From Exobasidium rhododendri (lineage: Eukaryota > Basidiomycota > Exobasidiomycetes > Exobasidiales > Exobasidiaceae), in the NCBI GenBank assembly GCA_026210745.1, contig CP110632.1, positions 124,001-188,000 on the forward strand: a stretch of DNA of 64,000 bases. Reading direction: 5' to 3'. Positions 1 to 10,893 of the stretch are shown in pieces. Position 1 is the first letter of the stretch. Every line of letters starts with the position of its first letter. A program made the position numbers and the translations under genes. The notes under the pieces were generated by a model. The model did not search any database, was not told the origin of the DNA, and worked only from the letters and a program-made list of their open reading frames with translations.

Positions 1-29
1 GCACCCATCCCTCTCCGCACCCCATACTC

Positions 30-2252
30 ATGACGATGGTGTCGAGTAACGAAAGAATTCCCTCGATCATCCCAGCAGTGAGAGATTCGGGAAAGGAGCA
101 CGCAGAACGAACCTACCGAAAAGTTGTCATCTGCTTGGACGGAACCGGAGACGAGTTCGACGCTGACAACTCCAACGTAGTCAAGTGAGTGGAAGAGGTG
201 ACAGGGTTCGTCGTGGGTGGACCCATGCTGACATCACTTCATTCATGCCAGATTCTTCGCCGCTCTCAAGAAAGACGACCCCACGCAGCTCTGCTACTAT
301 CAAAGTGGAGTGGGAACGTACTCCAACAGCTATGGGGGAAGTCTGAAGGGTGGAGTATCGGCTGCTCTGGACATGGCGGTGGGTGCTTCCCTCGGAACTC
401 ATGTTCGTGAGGCCTACAGCTTCTTGATGCAAAACTATCGAGAGGGTGACAAGATCTGCCTGTATGGCTTCTCTCGAGGTGCGTACACTGCCCGTGCGCT
501 AGCTGGTATGCTTCACAAGGTCGGACTGTTGCCTGCCCACAACCAGGCGCAGATTACGTTTGCATACAAGTGGTGCGTGGATCGTTGCATGAGATTCTCG
601 ATTACCCCAATTGACAACGATGCTCTGTGATTCCCAGGTACAAGGATGACACGGCCAATGGATGGAAGATGAGCACCGACTTCAAGAGGACGTTCTCCAT
701 CGACGTCAGCGTCTACTTTCTCGGCTGCTGGGACACTGTCGCCAGCGTGGGCATCATTCCGAGGTATGTTTGTTTTTCCCGTTGCGTGTTGTTGTGAGCG
801 AGAGTGTGGTGTGCTGACGTGATGATCGACGGTGTCCCAGGATTCTGCCCTTTGCCAAGACGAACAACGCCGCAGTCACACACTTCCGACATGCTCTTGC
901 GCTCGATGAGAGGAGGGCGAAGTTCAAGGCCAACCATTGGTATCAACGTGGACCCAAGGCTGTCGGTAGTGCGAGACACACGCAAGAAGCAGCGATGGAC
1001 AGCAGCATTCCCGAAAAGACGAGCAGTGAAAGAGAGCAAGAGACACGAAAGATTCGAGAAGGTCTAGAGAAGGCATTCGACTCGCATGAGAAGCGTCAAA
1101 GTTGGAGTCGAAACGCCATGGCACCGCTCAATCGTCCGTCTTTGGGCTTCTTTGGCGAAATTCCAGAGGCAGTGAATGCTGCTGATCTTGGCAACAGTGA
1201 AATCAAGCCAGCGGATGATGACGACACACTTGCCGGTTCTAGACGCACATCCAGTCGGAAACTCGCCTCTCACGCATTGTCCCACTCGGAGTCGTTGCCA
1301 ACTAGCCTTGGAGAAGAGCGCAAAGACCGCGCAAAGAAGGAAGACAAGCCAGTCAAGGTGCAGGTGCAGGTGCAGAAGGAGGAAGACAAAAGGGAAAAGA
1401 TGCAGGACGAGCTCATGAAACAGTTTCTCCAAGCTGATGCACGAGAGTACGGCTGGCACGAAAAGGAGACTGACGTGCTGGAGGTGAGTGGCGTAGCAGA
1501 GCATCCCTTGGCAAATCGCTTGCTGAATCGCGACTGCTTCCCCATGTAATATTAATGACGCACAGGTCTGGTTTCTCGGCTGTCACGCTGACTGCGGCGG
1601 TGGCGCTGTACCAAACGAGACACGTCACATGCTGTCTCGAATACCGCTTCGATGGATGTTGAGGCAGACGTTTGCCTGTGATACAGGCTTGTTGTTCCAC
1701 TCGGACGTCTTGGCAGAGCACGGTTTGGACGTGGAGACGATGTGGCCTATTCTGACGAAGCGAGAAGCTCCCTGCGTTGGACCTGCCCCGACGGCACTCG
1801 ATCGGTATGCCAAGAGTGATCTGCCAAGTCTAGCTGCTCGAAGGCTCTCCTACCGAAGAAGGTCTCTTGCCGGCCCCATGGCAGCAGCAACAGAAGAGGT
1901 AGCGCCACCCATCATCGACGAGAGCTTCAGCTGTAACTCCTACAAAGAGAACGACCCGGAATGCCTGCCGGAGCATTATGAAGACTACTTTGACTCGCTT
2001 TCACCCATCAACGATCAGCTGAAAGTATCATGGCCTTGGTGGATCCTCGAATTCCTGCCCATCAAATACCGAGTCAAGACCGAGGATGGCACGACGTGGA
2101 AGAAGAAAGTGGGTCCTAATCGAGGCCGCTATCGCACTATCCGCGAGATCCGACCAAACCTGCACTGGACCGTCCGAGAACGAGAACGGGTGCAAGCATA
2201 CAGGATCAAGTGCCCCACCGACAGCAACGTTCAATGGAAGCTGGCCTATTAG
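30..2252 (+). CDS. DUF2235 (Tle1-like) alpha/beta hydrolase domain protein
   Basis: Five exons (30-184, 252-572, 638-763, 841-1483, 1566-2252) join in frame to about 643 aa. The N-terminal part has the CLDGTGDEFD opening typical of DUF2235, the fold shared with bacterial type VI phospholipase effectors of the Tle1 group. The nucleophile elbow GFSRGAYTAR follows, then an Asp-containing stretch (FLGCWDTVASVG) and the histidine motif WFLGCHADCGGG at the start of the last exon. An insert rich in charged residues (roughly residues 230-410, encoded in exon 4) separates the Asp and His regions and looks disordered. There is no signal peptide, so it is probably intracellular. Fungal DUF2235 proteins are common but their substrates are largely unknown; hydrolase activity is inferred from the intact motifs. 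The start is the first ATG in the window in this frame, with only 29 bases before it, so an upstream exon cannot be excluded. Confidence 0.85.
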
Positions 2253-3341
2253 CGGTGTGTGTGTATGTGTACCAGCAGCAGCCCCGCATGTCAATTTGCA
2301 ATGTAGGTAGAACTTTCATCAATGACGACGGGGAGAGGCGATAAGTGACGAGAATAGACTGCTTAACTACTGCGGGTGTTCATCTCTTGTCCGAGCGAGG
2401 TGGGCGAGTGACAGAGATTAGATTCCCCCCTCCCCGAGATACGAAGCAGCCTCTCCATCGACACTGTTATCTCTGGACGGCATGGCATATTCCGTCCCAC
2501 TGTGATCCTGCTCTGCCGATTTCCAGCCACACTGGAAGAGTGCAGGAGTGGGGTCATTTCCCATCTGCCTCCGTGTTGATCACTTCCAGATAAGATTGCC
2601 CAAAAATGATAAGAAGCTGATCGTTCGGAAACGCGGCCGTGATGGAGGGAGGGGATTCACCTAAGAAAAGTAGCAGCAGCGCGTGGCAAATTTAGGAATT
2701 GTCAAGGACCATTGAGCAGCGCGGGGGGAGGGCGAAAGGGACAATAGTCGCGACCGTTGAGAGATAAGAGATTGTTGTACTGGTCGCGTGCCTCGTGCTC
2801 ATAACGAACGCTGTATTACCCGAGGCGAATTTGTATAGTAATACACACGACGCCACTATTACTTATTACCGTCAAACGCGTGACACATCTTATAATTCAC
2901 AACGCAGGCACAAGCAGGCGAAGTTTTCACCTCTTATCTTTGGGGGTGGGGCGGACGGGAAGGAAAGTCGACCGGCGGGTCTATCAGCGCAGGCTTTCTT
3001 CCCTTACCGCGGTCTGGACCTCGCGCGCCTATTTCTAATTTTTGATAGTGCTTCCATTTATTTGATTTTTCCTTTTTTCCTTTTCTTTAGTATTGGCCTT
3101 TCGCCTGACCTGCTGCTGCTGCGAAGGAAGACCGTTAGTGGTATCAATTTGCTTGCTTCCCTGTGATGCCACAAGGTCCCTAGATAAGAATCGCCGAGGG
3201 GAATATAAATGTGCCTCACTTGCTCATCCTGATTCTCCGTTTTTCCTCGACTGTGCGCCTCCCTTCTTCCTCCTCTCCCTCCCTCCCTTCTATCTTACTT
3301 CACTTCGTCCTTGCCCTGATCAAGTGGATCACCTCACCAAC
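2253..3341. other. Intergenic region upstream of the permease gene
   Basis: About 1.1 kb without a convincing gene. It holds the 3' flank of the DUF2235 gene, then G-rich and pyrimidine-rich stretches. The last 150 bases are strongly CT-rich and follow a TATA element, as expected of a fungal promoter and leader. Short open frames here have no recognisable content. Confidence 0.6.
3204..3210 (+). promoter_or_regulatory. TATA box of the purine-cytosine permease gene
   Basis: TATAAAT lies about 130 bases before the chosen ATG at 3342 and is followed by a CT-rich leader. Its position supports the downstream start over the in-frame ATG at 3093, which would lie upstream of this TATA. Confidence 0.5.
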
Positions 3342-4925
3342 ATGTCTTCCCACTCTGCTGAAAAGGATCTCGAAGCTGGAAGCGAAAAGGAGTATCTTCC
3401 TCAGACCGAAGTGACCAACCATGTGCCCTTTGTACCTGAAGAAGAGATCAGTGCCACTCGGGCCATTCAAAACAGGTTCAAGGTCCTAGGAACCCTGCAA
3501 AAGGGAGAAGACTTCATCGACCGATACGTCGGTATCGAAAAGCAAGGAATCGATCGAATCTCCGAAGAAGACAAGCAACCGCCCAGCATGTGGAACATTT
3601 TCTTGCTTTGGTGGAGTCTAAATGTTCACGTCGGTGTCATTCCTCTTGGTCTACTTGGTGCTGAATTCGGGTTGAGTCTCAAACAAAACATCGCTGCTAC
3701 CATCGTTGGTAGTTTGCTCGGAGCTCTCTGTACAGCGTACGATGGTACTCTTTCACCCAAACTCGGTCTACGACAAATCGCGGTGTCTCGTTATTCTTTT
3801 GGCTTCTGGGGTGCCAAGTTGTGCTCTGTTCTCAACATCATCGTCGGTGGTGGTTTCTTTGTCGTCAATCTCGTCGTTGTTGGGCAGATGCTGAGTGCTG
3901 TCTCCAACTACTCCATGTCCATCACTGTTGGTATCGTCATCATCGCAGTCGTCTCCTACGTCGTCTCCATCTTCGGCTACAAGATCATCCACACGTACGA
4001 AAAGTACTCGTGGATCGTCACCTTTATTCTCATGTTGGTCCTCGTTGGTCAAGTTGCTCCTCATGTCGACAGCAACGCACCCGGCCTCGACGGATCGAGC
4101 GGAATTGCTTATGCTGGAACCTTTTTGAGCATCATCGCCATCACCTTCTCCAACGCTTCGGGTTGGTGCTCCATCGCCGGTGACTACTACGTCCACTACC
4201 CCGCAGACACCAAGCGATGGAAGATCTTTGCCTTGACATACTTTGGAGTCCTCATCCCCGTCACCTTTTCCATCACTGTCGGTTGCTTGCTCGGCGCGGC
4301 TGCCGTAGGAACGAACCCATACAGCCCATACACTGACGCTTATACTGACCACGGTCTCGGTGGTCTCATCTACACTGCCTACCACCCCAACTCTTTCTCC
4401 AAGTTCTGCCTCATCATCTTGACCTTCTCCGTACTGGGAAACAACATTGCCATCAATTACTCCTCCGGTTTGAGCTTGCAGCTTCTCGGTCACTACTTCC
4501 ACGCCATCCCACGATTCATCTGGACACTCGTCTTTGCCGTCGTCGTTGCCGTCATTGCTATTGCTGGTCGAGAACACTTGTCTACGATTGTCTCCAACTT
4601 TGTTTCACTACTTGGATACTGGACAGTCTCTTTCACCGTCATTCTGCTACTCGAGGATGCCATCTTCCGAAGACGTGTAGGCTACAACGTCAAGGCATGG
4701 GACAAGCCGGCAGAACTACCCTGGGGAATCGCCGCCGTCTTCTCTTTGCTCGCTGGATACCTCGCAGGAGGTGTGACAGGAATGGCTCAAACGTGGTACA
4801 TTGGCCCGATTGCGCAAAAGTTCGGTGAAGATGGTGGTGATGTCGGCATTTACATGTCGTTCGCCATCACTGCCCTTGTATACCCCATCACTCGAGCCAT
4901 CGAGAAGAAGTACACTGGACGTTGA
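3342..4925 (+). CDS. Purine-cytosine permease (NCS1 family, FCY2-like)
   Basis: Intronless, 527 aa. The protein has about 12 hydrophobic segments after a charged cytosolic N-terminus of about 80 residues. The fungal nucleobase:cation symporter-1 hallmarks are visible: PPSMWNIFLLWWSLN before helix 1, SPKLGLRQIAVSRYSFG in the helix 2-3 region, and SNASGWCSIAGDYYVHYP in the middle. This fits the FCY2 branch, which imports cytosine, adenine, guanine and hypoxanthine by proton symport at the plasma membrane. The frame stays open to an ATG at 3093, but the extra 83 residues are low-complexity, would be translated from the CT-rich leader and lie upstream of the TATA box, so I use 3342. The long antisense frame inside this gene is a codon-bias shadow. 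The family is secure; the exact substrate is inferred. Confidence 0.92.
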   Translation: MSSHSAEKDLEAGSEKEYLPQTEVTNHVPFVPEEEISATRAIQNRFKVLGTLQKGEDFIDRYVGIEKQGIDRISEEDKQPPSMWNIFLLWWSLNVHVGVIPLGLLGAEFGLSLKQNIAATIVGSLLGALCTAYDGTLSPKLGLRQIAVSRYSFGFWGAKLCSVLNIIVGGGFFVVNLVVVGQMLSAVSNYSMSITVGIVIIAVVSYVVSIFGYKIIHTYEKYSWIVTFILMLVLVGQVAPHVDSNAPGLDGSSGIAYAGTFLSIIAITFSNASGWCSIAGDYYVHYPADTKRWKIFALTYFGVLIPVTFSITVGCLLGAAAVGTNPYSPYTDAYTDHGLGGLIYTAYHPNSFSKFCLIILTFSVLGNNIAINYSSGLSLQLLGHYFHAIPRFIWTLVFAVVVAVIAIAGREHLSTIVSNFVSLLGYWTVSFTVILLLEDAIFRRRVGYNVKAWDKPAELPWGIAAVFSLLAGYLAGGVTGMAQTWYIGPIAQKFGEDGGDVGIYMSFAITALVYPITRAIEKKYTGR

Positions 4926-5598
4926 TTCACTCTAATAAGGAATGGGGATTTCTCTCTTCCCTACTTGTCATGTGTACAATACATACCTATTCTTCTATGA
5001 GAGGCTTCTTCCTATTCTCTGTAACACTACAAATCATGTATCGCTTCGTAGCCGCTTTTGCAAAATGACATCTTTACCAGATCATCTTCGCTCGTTACTT
5101 GATTGCGCCATGATCAGGGGAGAGAAATGAGCGTCATCTCTATGGGAAGACCCTTCTTGCGGCAGTGCTTCTCCTCTCCGCATACGTTGTCATCGCTAGT
5201 GAGATTAGGGAGATGGATGGTCTGATATCGAGACTGTTTGCCACGCGGGCCCTGCCTTTCAAATGGAATCCAATCCTTGACGTGTCTTAATTTAGATGGA
5301 TAGCGGGGTATAGACGTGTTCGACAAGATCTATGTTACAATCCCAGGTAAGGAAAAATGACAGTGAATCTGTATTGGGATGTGAATTTGAAATTAGATTG
5401 GGAAGACTTACTACTTACTGCACGTCAAAGTGGGCTGTTATGATCGTTGGTCATTGTGGTCTTCTCCGCCTTTGTCGTGTCAGCAGGATCGTCTCCATCT
5501 AGCCCGTTTCCCCCTTGGCCTACAATGGCTCGCCCACCAGATAAAGTCCTCTTCCTCCCTTCACAACCACCACCACCACCACCACCAAATACAGCACC
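4926..5598. other. Intergenic region between permease and MFS genes
   Basis: About 670 bases. No supported gene. The right end contains a perfect (ACC)7 run just before the MFS start codon. A 70-codon minus-strand frame at 5114-5326 has no recognisable features. Confidence 0.6.
5566..5586 (+). repeat. (ACC)7 microsatellite in the MFS 5' leader
   Basis: Seven perfect ACC units end 12 bases before the ATG at 5599. Because it lies in the probable 5' untranslated leader it could vary in length between strains without changing the protein. Confidence 0.85.
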
Positions 5599-7209
5599 AT
5601 GTCGGTCTATTACGCAGAGTCACCTCACGCGATCCCGATGAGGGACATGCAGCAGCTAGAACGTCCATCCGACATTGAAGCGAGTCCCATCATCGAAAAG
5701 TCGACCAGCCCTCAGTATCTCCTCGGCCAGTCCAACTCAGACGTCGGTAAGGGTGCAAGCATCGCTCAAGTACTGCTGTTGCTGCTACCTGCTGTCGTCG
5801 TGCCGTTTTCCATCACGATCTATGTGAGTCGCGACTTCAAGTATGGCACGCCTTGATGAACGATCACTGACTTTACTTTATGATAGGCACCGCTCGTCGC
5901 TCGTCTCAAAGGCGACTATGGCGTGACCACAGTCGAATACAATCTCAACATTACATTCGCACTTGCGGGCATTGGACTGGCGCCTCTTGTTCTCAACCCG
6001 CTGTTCGAAGTGCTAGGCAGGAAGCTGTCAATCATCTGCTCATGGGCTCTCTTCATCATTCTCAGCATTGGCGCTGCATTCGTCAATAATCTAGGTGGAC
6101 TTGTCGTTCTACGTTTCTTCGCTTTCCTCTTTGCAGGACCAGTCGTTGGCCTGCTCTGGTCTTCACTGGCTGGAATGGGCAAGTCATCCTCCAGCCGCTA
6201 CTGGATCCTTTGGCTAGTCACAACCGTCCTTCTTCTCAGTCTCGCCATGGGACCACTGGTAGGAGGCCTCATAGAAGGATATGCAGAGGGAAGAAATCGA
6301 GATTGGAGTCGGTACATGATTCCAATCCTCGGCTTCGTGAGCATCATACCATACGCCTTGTTTGGCACTAAAGCAACTCGAGCAAGTGTTCACCCTGCTG
6401 CTGTGGCACCGACCACCATGGCCTCTCAAATAAAAGGGCGATACACTGCCGTGATGAAGCCTTTCATCACCTTCAACACCAAGGAACCAATCGTCATCGG
6501 AATCACACTCTACGTCTCCCAGATCTACTTTTTCTTCTACGTTACTCTAGGCGGATTTCCTTACGCTTTCGGTCTGAAGAGAGGATACAACACCATGGAG
6601 GTTGCTCTGACGTTTTTGTCTCTCGTTGTCGGAGTGATCTTAGCCCTTTTGGTGCCCATTACCACTACACGCTACCAGCGCTCAGCAGCATCCAGCAAGA
6701 GTGGATCACCTGAAGCAGGAATGGTAGGCATGTTGGTCTGCAGTGTGCTCGTCCCCATCGGCCTCTTTCTTTTCGCTTGGACTGCGCCCTTTCCTCACAT
6801 AAGCATAGCCGCACCCATGATAGGTCTCATCATCTTCTCTTTCGGGTCCAATGTCGTTCTTACAGAACTGAATGCCTACTTGGCCGACATCTAGTGAGTA
6901 GACTTGACAGTGATACAGACGTTTGATGAACAGCCGTCCTGACTTTCCCTCCTTTCCTCCTTCCTTCATTTTTCGTACCTTGCCAGTGAGAATGACACGG
7001 TGACTGCTTTGATGTGCCCTTTCGTCAGCGAGTGCCTGACTGCCTGTATAGCTCCACTGCTCACCTTGTTCATGTTTCAGAGAGTTTCCTTCCAAGGATC
7101 TCTTTCCATCCTGGCCGGTGTCCTGGTTGGATTGACTGCCATTCCTTTCCTGGTCTGGTGGAAAGGACCGCAATTGCGCAATCGCAGCTTGTACGCCATA
7201 AAGAGCTGA
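5599..7209 (+). CDS. Major facilitator superfamily transporter (DHA1-like)
   Basis: Three exons (5599-5823, 5887-6893, 6987-7209) join to 484 aa; both introns have GTGAGT donors and TAG/CAG acceptors. A cytosolic N-terminus of about 55 residues is followed by about 12 hydrophobic helices. The loop between helices 2 and 3 reads NPLFEVLGRKLS, close to the MFS signature, and helix 5 has MGPLVGGLIEGY as in drug:H+ antiporter (DHA1) proteins. A hydrophilic loop follows helix 6 (KATRASVHPAAV). The substrate cannot be read from the sequence. The last exon is required: without it the protein stops after YLADI and lacks the final two helices. It lies next to a nucleobase permease but shares no promoter with it. 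Confidence 0.85.
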
Positions 7210-7403
7210 ACAAGACATATACCACTCGCTTGTTACTATAAATCTCATGACGTCTCTACTTTCCATTCTCAGCATCTGAGACGGTGAGCCCAATAGAAGT
7301 CTGCTGAAAGCTATAAATGGAGACAGGCGATCGGCTTCACTATTCAGTGGGAAAGTATTTTTATTAGGGTGTAACGACATTAAGAAGCGACATTGTTCTG
7401 TAT

Positions 7404-8486
7404 CTACAACACTGTGAGAATGTGGTCTACTTTGGTGACAGTGACATCTGGTGCGTGTCCTTCGATTTCAATGTGAGACTGTTTAGAGGGGAGAGAATGT
7501 GTTCAGCGTCTGAGCCACACAACGACGCCTCGTTTGATCGCCAGTCACTCACCACGACACCGTTGTCCACTACAGCCACGAATCGCTGAGATCGGGTGTT
7601 ACCGAGAAGGCCAGAGGCGCTGTGTGATGATGATGCGTCCGTCAGTTGCTGCTGCACAATTACACGCACCAAGTTCAGTACGACACTGCTACTCACTCAA
7701 AGAGAAGACCGAGCTTTCCGAGGAACTGCCATGGGCGAAAGATGATGAGGTGAGAAAGGGAGGATCGACGAGGAAGAAAAGCAAACCTGCACTACTCACT
7801 GCACCAGTGTCGTCGGACAAGAATCTGACGTGGGGGCTGTCTGCTCCCAAGTCCTTCTTCCATGCCTTTGTGACGAAAGCATCATTGACAGCTGAGGCCA
7901 GGAAGAGGAACATCAACGGCCGATCCTTAAGTATGTCTGAGGCACTCGACTCACCAACAATGTACACAGTGTTGACTCCCTTTCCTTGCAATGCCTTGAT
8001 GTCGTTGACGTAGCCACTGGCAGAGGTAAAGAGGCCACAGGTCAGCCCTCTTCGTCACTCCTTCGAAGTCTACAGAGAAGCGACCTACGGAACGTGGCTG
8101 GAGCAAGGAGGTGTGAATGCACCGGGCACCCCAATGATGAGGTTCTTTCCTGTCAATCCATCGAGACTGGATGGGAGATCGTGTCATCAGCAAAGACCAT
8201 CGAGATGACAGCAATTAGAGCTCTGCCCGACTCACGAGACTGTGCCGTCGTGAGCGTCGTCTTCTTTGAGGAGGACTCCGGTGGAGACTGCAATGGAGAG
8301 GCATACGCAGTAAGTAGTCGTACTCTCGCTTCCTACGGCGCAAGATCTTCTCACTCTTGTCGCCTACTTTGAGCGTAGGGGTGATAGCGGTGGTCAATTT
8401 GTTCTGATTGGATAGAGGATGAGTAGAAGGTGAGCACGTATATGCTCCTATTGGGGAGAAGAATAACTCACAAGTAGATCTGCCAT
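7404..8486 (-). CDS. Peroxiredoxin, Prx5/Ahp1 type, single-cysteine
   Basis: Nine short exons on the minus strand, each joined at GTGAGT/GTAGGT-type donors and CAG acceptors, give about 172 aa. Exon 1 encodes only MADLL. The active site GVPGAFTPPC is clear, with the peroxidatic cysteine near residue 60. VNDAFVTKAW and VRFLSDDTG follow, the usual core of fungal Prx5/PMP20-type thiol peroxidases, and the C-terminal block is LLGNTRSQRF. In my reconstruction Cys60 is the only cysteine, so it would work as a one-cysteine enzyme that needs an outside thiol for recycling. The C-terminus (TVL) is not a canonical SKL peroxisomal signal. Known role of the family: reduction of hydrogen peroxide and alkyl hydroperoxides. 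The intron density is unusual compared with the neighbouring genes. Confidence 0.9.
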
Positions 8487-9682
8487 TTTGCAAAAGTAGA
8501 GAGAAGAATGAATGTGGTGAAGGTGTAAGGGAATCTAGAAAGGAGGGGGTCTATCTATACGTTGCAGACAAACAAGCAGACCAAGCTTTCTTCCGACATG
8601 GCACGAGGAAGATGCTGATCTGTTGGCCGGCATTTGGATCGTTGGTTTTGCGTTTCTCTTGACTGGCTTGTGCTTTTCTTGATTGGCCTGTGCTTTTCTT
8701 CGCGTATATTTCTCTACTCACTTGACGCGATTATGGCATGTTTCAATCTAGGAAGAAGCGTGATAATGGCCTCTTACCGGGAGACAGAATAGAAAAGTCC
8801 GGTCTTATTCTTTTATCTCCTCGTGCGGAGGAGTAATGAAAGTGGCCATGAAAGTGTATTTTCAGTGACTGGCTAATAGATCGCTACGTGTTGGAGGGAG
8901 AACATTGTCGCATCTGTTGCAACCTCTCTTCGCTGTCGTCATAGATAAGAAGGGACGTGGGCAAAGCTGGGTGAGGTGTGGTGTGATATGGTACGATATA
9001 GACACGTCTCCTAGTCTTGCATAGGATTAGGCAGTTCGCAGTGGAGGGCTACGGTGTCTTGCTACCGAGTATTATACCTACGTGGATAAGAATTGTCCCT
9101 CTGCTCCGACGGCAGGAAATAAGGTCTTCCACTTGATAGTATCTACATCTTACGCTTTCCGACTTGGTGGCCGGCATTTGCAAGTGGAGATAGCAGGACA
9201 CTTCTCTCTCGTCGTGCCATGACACCGCTGCAGGAGAAATACCTCTTTTCTCTGCTTAGCGTACGGGCGTATCTCGAATGCGACACGGAAAAGGTTCAAC
9301 GGCAACATCGACAGATAAGAGAATCTCCCTATAGCGGTGTTTGGATTTGACTGTGGTAAACTTTCCCCTCCCTCCTCATGCCATGAGAATTGTTTCACGA
9401 GATCAGATCGGTCGATCTTCCAGAAATTTCAATTACCTTTTCCTTAGCGTACTGATAAGGATTCCGTCGAGATTCTCCCTTGTCTCACGCGATGCTATGG
9501 TGGGTGAATGCGCACGGTGAGTAGGACTTTTCTTAAATCAGGCGGGCCACGTCAAGTAGTAAGAAGAGGATACTATGACATTCTTAGGCAAAGCAAGAGA
9601 GGAAAAGGAAAGATACAGTATATACATATATGTCTACATCTTCTATACGGTCGCAAAAGGGGGGTATGACGAGTTTGTGTAT
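8487..9682. other. Intergenic region, promoter side of the peroxiredoxin gene
   Basis: About 1.2 kb with no supported gene. It includes the upstream region of the peroxiredoxin gene and the 3' flank of the acetate-transporter gene. An imperfect tandem repeat of about 20 bases (unit close to GCTTTTCTTGATTGGCCTGT) lies near 8650-8702. A short 82-codon minus-strand frame at 9150-9398 shows no recognisable content. Confidence 0.55.
8650..8702. repeat. Imperfect tandem repeat, about 20-bp unit
   Basis: Two to three diverged copies of a unit resembling TTTTCTTGACTGGCTTGTGC sit side by side upstream of the peroxiredoxin gene. The function is unknown; it could simply be a slipped promoter segment. 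Confidence 0.6.
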
Positions 9683-10893
9683 TCAAGCAGGCGACATCGA
9701 TTTGGCCTTGCCGGCAAAGACACGACTGCTGAGATCAGGGTTGGGCAGGGTGAAAGGGAAGCCAACAGAGTCCAGTACCATGGCGATGAAGAGATACCAA
9801 CCCTGAAAGAAGAAGAATTCGAGGTAAGCAACTGAGAGTATACTGAAGAAGTACCCCATCTATCATGAACTCACACCCATGGCACCGATGAAAGCAAGTG
9901 CACCACCTGCTGTGAGAAGCGTCGAGACGTTGGTGGATCCGTTGCCCATTGCAAAGTAGGCAGCACCGATTGTGAAGTAGGCTGTGAGAGAGAGCACCGA
10001 TCGCAACGTCAAAAAGGTTGCTCCGTCTGAAGACAAGTTCGTCAATCGCACTCACCAGCTGTGATCCAAGTCAAGATCCATACAAAGGCAACGTTGGTGC
10101 GCAGAGCTCCCATGGCGAACACCAAATGAATCAGTCCCCTGTGTAGAGATGGGAAGAAGAGAAGGTCAGAGGCGCTACATGGCAGGGCTTGGATGCTTGC
10201 AAATCAACTCACCACAAGATCAGGTACCAACCGACACCGGAAGTAAAGGCGACTGACATTGCACCTCCCGAAGCGGTAAATGCACCCGATACAGCTTGAG
10301 ATGGCTGATTCAACGCGCCCCAAGAGTAGAAGAAGCCCGACACGACGCTGAAGACAAGGAAGGGAACTGACGGGGCACACTAAAGTCAGATGTGGAAGGG
10401 GACGTCGAACATGTACAACTCCACCACTCACAGGTGTTTCCAATGATGAACTCAAAGATACCGGCGAGTGTGAGACCGAGTCCACTGGAGAAGAAGAACA
10501 TCCCAAAGGTGACAGGCATGCTGTCTGCGGAAGCGCCTTGGAATCCCAAAAGGTAGCCGGCAATGACTGTGACGGAGAGCGAAAAGGTGATTACACCAAG
10601 GGCAGTGGGGTTTGCGAAGCTGAATCGAGAAGGAAAAGGACTATCAATGATGGAACGGACGAATCCATGAATCATTCCAACTTACTACTTGGAAAGGTGC
10701 TTGTCCGGTGCGTTGCCTCTGGGTTGCAGGTAGAGACGCTCAAATTGCTCGCTGCTCAACGTTACCGAGGGATGCAAGTCATTGTCTGGAGCAGCGCGTT
10801 CGAATGAAGGAGTCAGACGAGGGGACCATCATTAAGTGGTTACCTCTGCAGCGACTCACTCGTGACAGTCTGTTTTTCCGAATGGGTGCTCAT
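9683..10893 (-). CDS. Acetate/ammonia transporter of the GPR1/FUN34/YaaH (Ato) family
   Basis: Minus-strand gene assembled from about seven exons to roughly 260 aa. The family hallmark is visible as KYFANPTALGV at the start of helix 1, followed by six hydrophobic segments including LLGFQGASAD, FYSWGALNQPS and GVGWYLILWG. The C-terminus reads FTLPNPDLSSRV. Known relatives (yeast Ato1-3, Yarrowia Gpr1) are plasma-membrane acetate carriers or acetate-responsive proteins. The start at 10893 gives a 40-residue hydrophilic N-terminus spread over two exons, as in relatives. The last intron is uncertain: I join AFIGAMG directly to GWYLFIAMV, but a shorter intron would insert about ten residues. The other junctions are unambiguous. 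Confidence 0.88.

Noticed and set aside
3093..3341. N-terminal extension of the permease to the upstream in-frame ATG
   Set aside because: The extra 83 residues are Cys/Pro/Leu low-complexity sequence read from the CT-rich leader, and the TATA box lies downstream of that ATG.
3768..4577. 269-codon minus-strand frame inside the permease gene
   Set aside because: It is antisense to a well-supported permease, very rich in Asp, Gly and Val, and lacks any motif. It reflects the codon usage of the real gene.
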